Assembly (NCBI RefSeq): GCF_003389455.1
Contig: NZ_QUAC01000049.1
Location: 1 to 39,167, forward strand
Length of the DNA: 39,167 nt
Reading direction: 5' to 3'
Source: Streptomyces inhibens
Lineage (GTDB): Bacteria > Actinomycetota > Actinomycetes > Streptomycetales > Streptomycetaceae
The position numbers and the translations under genes are program-made. Each line of letters starts with the position of its first letter. The first letter of the stretch is position 1. The notes under the pieces were generated by a model. That model had not been told where the DNA came from. It worked only from the letters and a program-made list of their open reading frames with translations, and ran no database searches. This document shows positions 25,486-33,314 of the stretch, piece after piece.

Positions 25486-25559
25486 TGCGCCGCCAGGGAC
25501 TCGAACCCCGGACCCGCTGATTAAGAGTCAGCTGCTCTAACCAACTGAGCTAGCGGCGC
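25486..25559 (-). tRNA. tRNA-Lys(CTT), copy 2
   Basis: Identical 74-nt sequence to copy 1, on the same strand, and the identity extends a few bases on both sides. The anticodon is CTT. A -10-like TAGTAT lies on the minus strand at 25575-25580. It lies 62 bp downstream of the IclR gene stop on the same strand. Confidence 0.97.
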
Positions 25560-25621
25560 GCGCTGACGAAAGAAATACTACCTGGTCGAGAGGGGTGCTC
25601 ATGACCACGGTGGGAACCACG

Positions 25622-26380
25622 TCAGATCGCCAGTGACAGCAGTACCGGCGCGGCCTTGCGGTTGAGGGTGTCGGCGGCCTGGCGCAGGCGGTGGGCGTGT
25701 TCGAGCGGCATGGACAGCGCGAGGCAGCCGACCGTCGAACCGGCGGTGATCGGTACGGCCGCGCAGACCGTACCGACGGCGTACTCCTGGAGGTCCAGGA
25801 CGGGGACCGTGGGCGGCTGGCTGTCGAGCTTGTGGAACAGGACCTTCTCGTTGGTGATCGTCCGGGAGGTGAGCCGGGCGGTCTTGTGGCGGGAGAGGTG
25901 GTCCTTGCGGCCGTCGTGGTCGAGCTGCGCGAGCAGGCATTTGCCGACCGCGCTGGCGTGTGCCGTGCGGTGGAATTCGGCCCACTCGTTGACCTTGGGA
26001 GCCAGCGGTCCGTCGGCGTAGTGGAGGATCTTGACCTCGCCGTCGATGTACCGGCTGATGTAGACCGCCGCGCCGACCGAATCGCGCAGCTGGTCGAGGG
26101 TGAGTTGCAGCTTGTCGCGCAGGGCCCGGTCGCGGTCGCCACCGGATCCCAGGAGCAGTAGCGATTCGCCGACGACATACGCCCCGTCGGAGACCTGCTC
26201 GACATAGCCCTCGCGTCGGAGCATCGCCAGCATGTGGGCGAGCTGACCAGGGGACAGGCTGGTTTCGCGGGCGATCTGCACATCGGTCACGCCACCGGCG
26301 TGCCTGGAGATCGTTTCGAGCACGCGAAGTGCGTACTGCACCGAATGGAACGGCGCGGTCGGCTCGGGCTTCAGCGCCAC
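25622..26380 (-). CDS. IclR-family transcriptional regulator
   Basis: A 252-aa regulator. The winged helix at 10-72 (SVQYALRVLETISRHAGGVTDVQIARETSLSPGQLAHMLAMLRREGYV) is followed by an IclR effector domain (about 85-250: LDQLRDSVGAAVYISRY; HASAVGKCLLAQL; VCAAVPI). The GTG at 26380 has GGGGGA upstream. IclR proteins usually control adjacent catabolic genes. This one is 530 bp from the Ehu-like transporter operon, on the same strand, and probably regulates the uptake and degradation locus to the right. A palindrome (GCTATC-AC-GATAGC) about 94 bp upstream may be its own operator. Confidence 0.88.
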   Translation of the reverse strand: MALKPEPTAPFHSVQYALRVLETISRHAGGVTDVQIARETSLSPGQLAHMLAMLRREGYVEQVSDGAYVVGESLLLLGSGGDRDRALRDKLQLTLDQLRDSVGAAVYISRYIDGEVKILHYADGPLAPKVNEWAEFHRTAHASAVGKCLLAQLDHDGRKDHLSRHKTARLTSRTITNEKVLFHKLDSQPPTVPVLDLQEYAVGTVCAAVPITAGSTVGCLALSMPLEHAHRLRQAADTLNRKAAPVLLSLAI

Positions 26381-26473
26381 GGTGTCCCCCTAGCAGGTTG
26401 TTACCGCTTGCGTCGTGGCCGTCGTTGGTGGTCACGGCCGACGCATGCGCGACCGCTCCCGGACAACGGGGCT

Positions 26474-26487
26474 GCTATCACGATAGC
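26474..26487. promoter_or_regulatory. Palindrome upstream of the IclR gene
   Basis: GCTATC-AC-GATAGC is a perfect 6+2+6 palindrome 94 bp upstream of the IclR start, a plausible autoregulatory operator. Confidence 0.4.
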
Positions 26488-26564
26488 GGTCAACGGCCCT
26501 CGATGGAGGGGGTCTTGACTGAAAAGAGGTGGGCCTCGGTTTTCTGTACTGCGGCTTGAGACTG

Positions 26565-26576
26565 TGGCATATGCCA
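26565..26576. promoter_or_regulatory. TGGCATATGCCA palindrome
   Basis: A perfect 12-bp palindrome upstream of the IclR gene. Its core CATATGCC recurs at 30060-30067 in the ehuB/DUF3830 divergent promoter region. Confidence 0.4.
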
Positions 26577-26668
26577 AGGTCACCGAGCCGGATACGCAGG
26601 GGTTTTGTGCCCCCGATGACACCCGGCCATCCCGGGGCGGGCCCCGGGAGCGCCTCTGGAGGGAGCGA

Positions 26669-26692
26669 AACCGGCCATTTCCCTGGCCGGTT
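26669..26692. promoter_or_regulatory. Hairpin AACCGGCCA/TGGCCGGTT
   Basis: A perfect 9-bp stem with a 6-nt loop, between the transporter terminator and the IclR gene. It may act as a second transcription stop or an operator. Confidence 0.35.
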
Positions 26693-26821
26693 CCGTGAGC
26701 GGTCCATCGGGAGCAGGCCACCCGGCCGGGATCGGCAACTCCCTTGTCCCACCCCGGTCATGAGGTGGTGTCGTGAGCGCCGCGCGGGCCGTCCGTGGTG
26801 CCGGTGTGCGGAAAGGGGAAA

Positions 26822-26861
26822 GGGTGGTGTGCCCCGACCCGATGAGGGGGGCACACCACCC
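26822..26861 (-). terminator. Terminator of the Ehu-like operon
   Basis: GGGTGGTGTGCCCC (26822-26835) and GGGGCACACCACCC (26848-26861) form a perfect 14-bp stem, 48 bp downstream of the ATPase stop on the minus strand. Confidence 0.85.
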
Positions 26862-26909
26862 GAATCCATCGCCTACCGTGCGCCGTTCACCGCGCGATAC
26901 GCACGGCGT

Positions 26910-27725
26910 TCACAGCACCGCACTCAGGAATTCCCGGGTGCGCTCGTGCTCCGGCTCCGTGAAGATCTTTTCCGGGGAACCGGATTCGATGACCCGGCCG
27001 GCGTCGAACATCAGCACATCGTCGGAGATGTCCCGGGCGAAGTTCATCTCGTGGGTGACGCACAGCATCGTGATGTCCGTGGTGTGCGCGATGTCCCGCA
27101 GCACGTCCAGCACTCCGGCCACCAGCTCCGGGTCGAGCGCGGAGGTCACCTCGTCCAGCAGCAGCACCTGCGGGCGCATCGCCAGCGCCCGGGCGATGGC
27201 GACCCGCTGCTGCTGGCCGCCGGAGAGCTGGGTGGGGTACTTGTCGAGGTGCTCGGTCAGGCCCACCAGGTCCAGCAGTTCGCGGGCGCGCTCCTCGGCG
27301 GCGTCCTTGTCCAGGCCGAGGACGTGCACCGGGGCCTCGGTGATGTTCCGCAGCACCTTCATGTTCGGGAAGAGGTTGAACTGCTGGAACACCATGCCGA
27401 TGTTCTTGCGGACCTCGCGGATGTGCTTCTCCCCGGCCGGTACGAGCTTGCCGCCCTTCTCCTCGTGCATCAGATACTCGCCGCCGACCTTGATGGTGCC
27501 CTCGTCCGGCTTCAGCAGCGTCATCAGCAGCCGCAGAATCGTGGTCTTGCCGGATCCGGACGGGCCGATGAGGGTGACGTGCTTGCCCGAGGAGACGGTG
27601 AAGTCCAGCGAGTCGAGGACCGTGTTGGACCCGAACCGCTTGGTGACCTTGTCGAAGCGGATCAGCTCGGTGCCATCCACCCCGGGGTTGGCGGTTTCTT
27701 TCGAGGGGGTGCTGTCAGCGGACAA
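26910..27725 (-). CDS. ehuA: Polar amino acid/ectoine-type ABC importer ATPase (EhuA-like)
   Basis: A 271-aa ATPase. Walker A is GPSGSGKT (54-61), the Q-loop is in FQQFNLF, the signature is LSGGQQQ (167-173), Walker B is VLLLDE (187-192) and the switch His is 225. It belongs to the PAAT family (HisP/GlnQ). Start TTG 27725 has GGAG about 8 nt upstream and overlaps the permease stop by 11 bp; GTG 27680 is an alternative. It energises uptake through the two permeases upstream in the same operon. The ehu name reflects similarity of the whole four-gene set to ectoine/hydroxyectoine importers; the true substrate is unproven. Confidence 0.85.
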   Translation of the reverse strand: MSADSTPSKETANPGVDGTELIRFDKVTKRFGSNTVLDSLDFTVSSGKHVTLIGPSGSGKTTILRLLMTLLKPDEGTIKVGGEYLMHEEKGGKLVPAGEKHIREVRKNIGMVFQQFNLFPNMKVLRNITEAPVHVLGLDKDAAEERARELLDLVGLTEHLDKYPTQLSGGQQQRVAIARALAMRPQVLLLDEVTSALDPELVAGVLDVLRDIAHTTDITMLCVTHEMNFARDISDDVLMFDAGRVIESGSPEKIFTEPEHERTREFLSAVL

Positions 27726-28368
27726 GGCGACGCTCCAGAGCTCGCAGAAGGAGAGAGGTGGGGTAGGAGATGACCACGAAGAGGATGCCGACGACGGTGA
27801 TCGGCTCCAGGTAGTCGAAGGTGGTGGCGCTGATGCTGTTCGCCTGGAAGAGCATGTCGGCAACGGTGATACCGGCCAGCAGCGGCGTGTCCTTGAACAT
27901 CGCGATGACGTAGTTGCCGAGCGCGGGCACCACCCGGCGGAACGCCTGCGGCAAGATCACCGCGGTCCAGGTGCGCCGGCGCGGCAGGCTCAGCGCCGTG
28001 GCGGCCTCCCACTGGCCGGGCGGGACGCCGTCGATGCCGGCGCGGTAGACCTCGGCGGTGTACGTCGAGTAGTGCAGGCCCAGGCCGATGACACCGGTGG
28101 TCAGCGGCGCGAAGGTCAGCCCCCAGGCCGGCAGGACGAAGAACAGGAAGAACAGCTGCACCAGCAGCGGGGTGTTGCGGATGAACTCGACGACGATGCT
28201 GACCGGCCAGGTCACCCACCGGCTCGGCGAGCGCAGGGCCAGCGCCCACACCAGCCCGAGCGCGAAGGCCACCAGTGAGCCGTAGATCGTGGCCTGGACG
28301 GTGATCCACAGCCCTTTGAGGAGGTCGGGCATGATCTCGCCGACGTAGCTCCATGACCAGTTGTTCAC
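27715..28368 (-). CDS. ehuD: ABC importer permease (EhuD-like)
   Basis: A 217-aa polar amino acid-type permease. Hydrophobic helices lie near 18-45, 55-80, 85-105 and 175-210. The EAA loop is WEAATALSLPRRRTWTAVILP. It has the HisM/GlnP fold (FIRNTPLLVQLFFLFFVLP). The start codon overlaps the preceding permease gene (ATGA). It forms a heterodimeric channel with the EhuC-like partner. Confidence 0.88.
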   Translation of the reverse strand: MNNWSWSYVGEIMPDLLKGLWITVQATIYGSLVAFALGLVWALALRSPSRWVTWPVSIVVEFIRNTPLLVQLFFLFFVLPAWGLTFAPLTTGVIGLGLHYSTYTAEVYRAGIDGVPPGQWEAATALSLPRRRTWTAVILPQAFRRVVPALGNYVIAMFKDTPLLAGITVADMLFQANSISATTFDYLEPITVVGILFVVISYPTSLLLRALERRLVR

Positions 28369-29096
28369 GGCTTTCCTCCGGTGGCCAGCGCCTCGGGGCC
28401 CTGCTTCTCGACGGGCAGCTTGCGGGAGAACCAGCCCTCGCCCTTGGGTACCGCCCGGCCGATCGAAGCCTTGGCGCGGCGCTCCAGCACCCGCATGATC
28501 CGGGTCATCACGAACGCGACCACGAAGTACAGGACGAGGATGATTCCGTAGACCTGGGCGCTCTGGCCGGTCGACAGCCGGGCGAGCTTGGCCTGGAAGG
28601 TGAGCTCGCCGATGGACAGCAGCGACGCCAGCGCGGTGCCCTTGAGCAGCTCGATCAGCAGGTTGTTGAACGGCGGCATCATCTCGGGCACGGCCTGCGG
28701 CAGGATCACCTTCTGCAGCCGCTGCCAGGGTGAGAAGCTCAGCGCGATGGCCGCCTCACGCTGGGCGGGCGCCACCGCCTGGATGGCGCCGCGGACGATC
28801 TCGGAGCCGTACGCCCCGTAGGACAGGCCCAGTGCCAGGGTGCCCGCCCAGATGCCGACGAGCTGCCAGCCCAGCAGCGGCAGCGCGAAGAACAGCCAGA
28901 ACATCAGCACCAGCGCCGAGGTGCCGCGGAAGAATTCCACGTACACACCCGACAGGAAGCGGACGGTCTTGAACCGCGAGGTACGGGCCAGTCCGATGCC
29001 GAAGGCGACTGCGGCGGCCAGGGCGGCGCTGTAGACCATCAGCTGGATGGTGATCCACAGTCCCTTGAAGAAGAGTTCCCAGAGCGCTCCGGTCAC
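28365..29096 (-). CDS. ehuC: ABC importer permease (EhuC-like)
   Basis: A 243-aa permease of the same family. GLWITIQLMVYSAALAAAVAFG is the first helix region, FFRGTSALVLMFWLFFALP the family signature and REAAIALSFSPWQRLQKVILP the EAA loop. A longer cytoplasmic C-terminus (about 212-243) follows. It overlaps the binding-protein gene stop by 4 bp and the next permease by 4 bp, so it is tightly co-translated. Confidence 0.88.
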   Translation of the reverse strand: MTGALWELFFKGLWITIQLMVYSAALAAAVAFGIGLARTSRFKTVRFLSGVYVEFFRGTSALVLMFWLFFALPLLGWQLVGIWAGTLALGLSYGAYGSEIVRGAIQAVAPAQREAAIALSFSPWQRLQKVILPQAVPEMMPPFNNLLIELLKGTALASLLSIGELTFQAKLARLSTGQSAQVYGIILVLYFVVAFVMTRIMRVLERRAKASIGRAVPKGEGWFSRKLPVEKQGPEALATGGKP

Positions 29097-30004
29097 TTTT
29101 TGCAGAGCTCCTTCGCGGTGAGGTCGGTCATGAACTCCTTGGTGAAGCCGTAAGGCCGGGCGATACGCAGGAGTTCGCCGCTCTTCTTCATCTTCTGGAG
29201 CTCGCGGTTGAAGGCGTCGCGCAGCTTGGTCTCGCCGATCCGGAAGCCGTATCCGCCGCCGTCCCGCTGGGGTTTCCCATGGACCTCCGGCGTGAACGGC
29301 CGGGTCATCGTCACCTTGGGGTGCTGGCCGGTCTTCAGCGCCTCGATCATGGTCAGCGCAGTGCCGGCGAAGGCGTCGATACGGCCCGCCTCCAAAGCCT
29401 CCATTCCGGCGATCTGATCGCCGTACGTCTGGATGGCGCTCTTCTTGACGCCGTTTCCGACCGCGTAGTCGATCTCCGCATAGCCGATTCCGGAGCCCAT
29501 CCGGAAATTGCCCTTGGCGATATCCGCATACGAGTTGATCTTCTTCGGGTTTCCCTTGAGTACGAGGAAGGCGTCCTTGTTCTCGTAATCCGGGTCGGAG
29601 AAGAGTACCGCCGCGCAGCGCGCTTTGTTGATGAACATGCCCGCGACGATCACGTCGTACTGGAACGAGTGCAGACCGGGCACCAGCGCACCGAATTCGA
29701 CCGGTACCGGCTCGAAGTTCTTGATCCCCAGCCGCCGGAAGATCGTCTTGGCGACCGCGGGCGCCTCACCGGTCAGCTCGCCCTTGCTGTTGATGGAGGC
29801 ATAGGGCGGCTCACTGGCGATTCCCATGCGTACGGTGCCCTTGCGGCGCAGATCGTCGAGCAGATGTCCGCCGTCCGTCGCCCCGGAGACGTCGACCCGT
29901 GAGCACCCCGTGGCCGCTCCCACCGCACCCGCTGCGCCGAGCGCCGCTACCCCCGCGAGCAGCGAGCGGCGGCGGATGCCGCTTGTCGATTTTCTTTTGA
30001 TCAC
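29093..30004 (-). CDS. ehuB: ABC importer substrate-binding lipoprotein (EhuB-like)
   Basis: A 303-aa exported binding protein. The signal combines a twin-Arg stretch (IRRRSLLAG) with a lipobox ending at ATGC (Cys34). The bacterial solute-binding family 3 fold begins at LRRKGTVRMGIASEPPYA and continues through GELTGEAPAVAKTIFRRLG. GTG 30004 is chosen because AGGAG lies 9 nt upstream; an ATG at 30031 would overlap this SD. It is the first gene of the operon binding protein - permease - permease - ATPase. Ectoine, hydroxyectoine or another polar amino acid is the expected ligand. Confidence 0.86.
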   Translation of the reverse strand: MIKRKSTSGIRRRSLLAGVAALGAAGAVGAATGCSRVDVSGATDGGHLLDDLRRKGTVRMGIASEPPYASINSKGELTGEAPAVAKTIFRRLGIKNFEPVPVEFGALVPGLHSFQYDVIVAGMFINKARCAAVLFSDPDYENKDAFLVLKGNPKKINSYADIAKGNFRMGSGIGYAEIDYAVGNGVKKSAIQTYGDQIAGMEALEAGRIDAFAGTALTMIEALKTGQHPKVTMTRPFTPEVHGKPQRDGGGYGFRIGETKLRDAFNRELQKMKKSGELLRIARPYGFTKEFMTDLTAKELCKK

Positions 30005-30059
30005 TGTGGTGTTCTCCTGTGGTGGAGCCATGGGCGCGCGGCTACCCGAACGCCTCACA

Positions 30060-30067
30060 CATATGCC
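30060..30067. promoter_or_regulatory. CATATGCC motif in the ehuB/DUF3830 divergent promoter region
   Basis: ACACATATGCCG shares CATATGCC with the perfect palindrome at 26565-26576 upstream of the IclR gene. It lies between the two divergent genes. Possible IclR half-site; short, so chance is possible. Confidence 0.3.
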
Positions 30068-30141
30068 GATCGTTTCCGGCCCTTGAGGTAAGCGCCGCGG
30101 AGTTGTTCCGTACGTCGGTATTGCCCACCTACGATCGGGAC

Positions 30142-30642
30142 ATGACCGATCGCTTCATCGAAGTCACCCTGGACAAGCGCGGCGTGAGCTGCACGGCCAA
30201 GTTGCTCGACGACCGCGCGCCGATCACCTGCAATGCCGTATGGGACGCCCTCCCGCTGGGCGGCGACGTTTACCACGCCAAATACGCCCGCAACGAGATC
30301 TACACCCTGGTTCCGCCGTTCGCTCCCGAGGAGCCGCCGCTGGAGAACCCGACGATCACCCCGATCCCCGGCGATCTGTGCTATTTCACCTTCAGCGACA
30401 CCCAATTGGGTACCAAGTCCTACGGATACGAGAGCCAGGCCAAGCACCAGGGCCGCGCCACCGTCGTCGATCTCGCGCTGTTCTACGAGCGCAACAATCT
30501 GCTGATCAACGGTGACGCGGGCTGGGTCCCCGGCATCGTGTGGGGCAGCGTCGTCGACGGCCTGGACCGGATGGCCGACGCCTGCCAGGACCTGTGGCGG
30601 GCCGGCGCCCTGGGGGAGACGCTCAACTTCCGGCGGGTCTAA
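30142..30642 (+). CDS. DUF3830 family protein
   Basis: A 166-aa cytoplasmic protein. It has the family pattern RFIEVTLDKRGVSCTAKLLDDRAPITCNAVWDALPLGG (early) and NEIYTLVPPF, followed by PGDLCYF and NNLLINGDAGWVPG. DUF3830 proteins have a cyclophilin-like fold and are often found near Asp/Glu-racemase-type and amidase genes; their reaction is unknown to me. The ATG at 30142 has GGGA upstream. It is divergent from the importer operon and its TAA overlaps the amidase TAG (4 bp, convergent). It probably helps metabolise the imported solute. Confidence 0.82.
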   Translation: MTDRFIEVTLDKRGVSCTAKLLDDRAPITCNAVWDALPLGGDVYHAKYARNEIYTLVPPFAPEEPPLENPTITPIPGDLCYFTFSDTQLGTKSYGYESQAKHQGRATVVDLALFYERNNLLINGDAGWVPGIVWGSVVDGLDRMADACQDLWRAGALGETLNFRRV

Positions 30643-32060
30643 GGCCTGGAGGCAGGGGGCGCGGGGATCTCCGCGGCCCCCGCCTCGTAGAGGGCGTGCG
30701 CGACGCGCAGCACCAGCGCGTCCGCGTGCCTCGCCCCGATCAGCTGGACGCCGATCGGCAGCCCGTCGCCGTCCACCCCGCAGGGCACGGTCGCGGCCGG
30801 CTGCTGGGTGAGGTTGAAGGGGTAGGTGAACGGCGTCCAGCCCGTCCAGCGGGTGTGGCCCGATCCGGACGGGACCTCCGCGCCCGCCTCGAAAGCGGTG
30901 ATCGGCTCGGTCGGTGTCACCAGCAGGTCGTAGGCGCTGTGGAAGCGGCCCATCGCCTGCCCGAGCGCCATCCGCGTATCGACCGCCGCCAGATAGTCCA
31001 ACGCGCTGTAACGGGCGCCCTGCTCGCAGATCTCCCGCAGCCCCGGGTCCAGCAGTTCGCGGTCCGCCTCGCCCAGATGCTGCACCACCCGCGCCGCGCC
31101 GCTGAACCACAGCGTGTGGAACGCCTCCACCGGGTCGGCGATGTCCGGGTCGATCTCCTCGACGTACGCGCCGAGCCCGGCGAGCGTGTCGACGGCCCCG
31201 CGCACCGCCGCGGCGACCTCCGGAGCCACCGGCACGTCCCGGCCGAGCGACGGGCTGTAGGCCACCCGCAGCCCGGAGACCGGACCGGCCAGCGCCGCCC
31301 GGAACGAACCGGCGGCCGGTCCCAGCTGCGACCAGTCCCGCCAGTCCGCGCCGACGATCACATCCATCATCAGCGCCGCGTCCGCCGCGTCCCGGGTCAT
31401 CGGCCCGACATGCGCCAGCGTCCCGAACGGGCTCGCCGGATACAGCGGCACCCGCCCGTAGGTCGCCTTGAGCGCGAAGATCCCGCAGAAGGACGCCGGG
31501 ATACGGACCGAGCCGCCGCCGTCCGTGCCCAGGCTCAGCGGCCCGGCGCCCAGCGCCACCGCCGCCGCACTGCCTCCGCTGGAGCCGCCCGCGGTGCGCC
31601 CAGGGTCGTACGGATTGCCCGTCACCCCGTGCCGCGGACTGTCGGTGACACCCTTCCAGCCGAACTCCGGGGTGGTCGTCTTGCCGACGAACACCGCACC
31701 GGACTCCCGCAGCCGGGCCACCGACGGCGCGTCCTCCTCCCACGGCCCCTCGGCCCGCACCGTCCGTGAACCGCGCAGCGTCGGTGTGCCCCGGGTCAGG
31801 ATCAGATCCTTGACGGTGACCGGCACCCCGTCCACCGGACCGGCCGGATCCCCGGCCCGCCAGCGCTCCGCCGACTCCTTGGCGCTCGCCAGCGCCTCGT
31901 CCGCGTCGATCAGGGTGAAGCAGTTGGTGGCGGCCTGGGCGGCCTCGGCGCGCTCCAGGACCGCCCGGGTGACCTCGACGGGGGAGAACTCGCCGGCCGC
32001 GTACCCGGCCGTGAGGCGGGTGGCGCCGAGGTCGGCGAGGTGGGTCGGTTCGGTGGTCAT
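30639..32060 (-). CDS. Amidase (amidase signature family)
   Basis: A 473-aa amide hydrolase. The Ser-Ser-Lys triad is visible: Lys84 (VTVKDLI), cis-Ser160 (GGSSGGSAAAVA) and nucleophile Ser184 (DGGGSVRIP). The 24-residue spacing between the two serines matches the family. It would hydrolyse an amide or N-acyl bond of an imported compound. It shares direction with the D-2-hydroxyacid dehydrogenase gene 82 bp upstream, so the two are likely one transcript. Gat-complex function is unlikely because no GatB or GatC is present. Confidence 0.9.
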   Translation of the reverse strand: MTTEPTHLADLGATRLTAGYAAGEFSPVEVTRAVLERAEAAQAATNCFTLIDADEALASAKESAERWRAGDPAGPVDGVPVTVKDLILTRGTPTLRGSRTVRAEGPWEEDAPSVARLRESGAVFVGKTTTPEFGWKGVTDSPRHGVTGNPYDPGRTAGGSSGGSAAAVALGAGPLSLGTDGGGSVRIPASFCGIFALKATYGRVPLYPASPFGTLAHVGPMTRDAADAALMMDVIVGADWRDWSQLGPAAGSFRAALAGPVSGLRVAYSPSLGRDVPVAPEVAAAVRGAVDTLAGLGAYVEEIDPDIADPVEAFHTLWFSGAARVVQHLGEADRELLDPGLREICEQGARYSALDYLAAVDTRMALGQAMGRFHSAYDLLVTPTEPITAFEAGAEVPSGSGHTRWTGWTPFTYPFNLTQQPAATVPCGVDGDGLPIGVQLIGARHADALVLRVAHALYEAGAAEIPAPPASRP

Positions 32061-32142
32061 GCGTCCTCCGAGCGTTGGCCGCCCCGGGCGGGACGGCGGG
32101 CGGGGGCGGAGCTGCCGCGCCGTGGCCCGGCAGCGCGCGCCG

Positions 32143-33108
32143 TCACTGCACCGGTACGTACCCGAGCCGCTTGTCGACGAGGTTGTGCAGCGGCTCGCCG
32201 GCCGCCCACCGGTCGAAGTTGTCCTGGAACTGCTCGGCGAGCGCGTCCCGCCAGCCCAAGGTGTCGCCGCTCATGTGCGGTGAGACGATCAGATGCGGCA
32301 CGTCCCACAGCGGGCTGTCCGCAGGCAGCGGCTCCTGCTCGAAGACGTCCAGCGCCGCCGCCGCGATCCGCCATTCGCGCAGCGCCGCGACCAGGGCGTC
32401 CTCGACGACCAGCGGCCCGCGCCCGACATTGATGAACCGGGCCCGCGACGGCATCCGGGAGAACGCCGCCTGGTCGAAGAGGCCGCGGGTGGCGTCGGTC
32501 AGGGGCGCGGCACAGACGACCCAATCGGCGTGCGGCAACAGGCCGTTCAGCGCGTCACTCGCATGTACGAGACCGAATTGCGGGTCGTCCGAGCGCTCCC
32601 GGCGGCCGACCAGATCGACCTTGACACCCAGTGCCAGGAGGGTGGCGCCGATGGCCCGGCCGATCGGACCGGAGCCCACCACGACCGCCCGGGTGCCGGC
32701 CAGCCGCAGCGTCTCGCGATGCTGCCAGCGCCGCTGCCGCTGGAGCTCCCAACTTCCGTAGAGGTCCTTGGCCATGGCGATCACCAGCCCGGCGACGTAC
32801 TCGGCGATCGGCTGCTCGAAGACGCCGCGGGCGTTGGTCACCAGGGTGTCGTCGGCGATCAGCGCGGGGCACAGCAGCTGGTCCACGCCCGCGCTCGCGG
32901 TGTGCACCCACCGGGGTTTGGGCCCCTTCTCGGGCCATGCCGCCCGGATCGCATCGGAGGTGAAGTCCCAGGCCAACAGCACGTCGGCGGTGGGGAGTCG
33001 GTCGGCCAGTGAGGCCTCGTCGGTGAAGATCACCCGGGCCCGGCCGGTCAGCCGGTCGAGCTTCGGCGGCGGGTCGGAACCAAGGACGAGGACGGTGCTT
33101 TCGGACAT
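32143..33108 (-). CDS. D-2-hydroxyacid dehydrogenase (NAD-dependent)
   Basis: A 321-aa oxidoreductase. The Rossmann motif is VVGSGPIG (143-150). Catalytic residues are Arg230 (NVGRGP), Glu259 (DVFEQEPLP) and His278 (SPHMSG). The family interconverts D-2-hydroxy acids and 2-oxo acids with NAD(P). The ATG at 33108 opens a minus-strand transcript that continues into the amidase. It is divergent from the racemase-superfamily genes. The substrate is not deducible. Confidence 0.9.
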   Translation of the reverse strand: MSESTVLVLGSDPPPKLDRLTGRARVIFTDEASLADRLPTADVLLAWDFTSDAIRAAWPEKGPKPRWVHTASAGVDQLLCPALIADDTLVTNARGVFEQPIAEYVAGLVIAMAKDLYGSWELQRQRRWQHRETLRLAGTRAVVVGSGPIGRAIGATLLALGVKVDLVGRRERSDDPQFGLVHASDALNGLLPHADWVVCAAPLTDATRGLFDQAAFSRMPSRARFINVGRGPLVVEDALVAALREWRIAAAALDVFEQEPLPADSPLWDVPHLIVSPHMSGDTLGWRDALAEQFQDNFDRWAAGEPLHNLVDKRLGYVPVQ

Positions 33109-33183
33109 AGGCCAGAAACCGTTCTGAAACGTGAGCCCCCTTCACTGAAAGGAGGGCGCCGACAGATGCCTGAGATGCGAGGA

Positions 33184-33213
33184 TTGACCACGCTAAGAAG
33201 TCGTATCTACCGT
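33184..33213 (+). promoter_or_regulatory. Candidate sigma-70-type promoter for the racemase-family operon
   Basis: TTGACC (33184-33189) and TACCGT (33208-33213) are separated by 18 bp, about 100 bp before the ATG at 33315. Confidence 0.4.
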
Positions 33214-33314
33214 GTCAACAACGGCTCTGTCCCGACGTCCCGGCTTGCTCCGGCTGCTCCTCATCCCCGGCCACTGGCCTGGCCAATCCAGCCCTTCGTT
33301 TCTAGGGGCCTTCA

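Larger units (their letters stand above)
26381..26909. other. 529-bp intergenic region with several palindromes
   Basis: No gene is seen. It holds GCTATCACGATAGC (26474-26487), TGGCATATGCCA (26565-26576), TCCCGGGGC-GG-GCCCCGGGA (26630-26649), AACCGGCCA-TTTCCC-TGGCCGGTT (26669-26692) and the transporter terminator (26822-26861). The IclR promoter (minus) must lie here. Confidence 0.6.

Noticed and set aside
20281..25559. Genomic island integrated between two tRNA-Lys copies
   Set aside because: No integrase, excisionase or transfer genes. The enclosed genes look like typical streptomycete core genes, and both tRNAs are complete with their own promoters and terminators.
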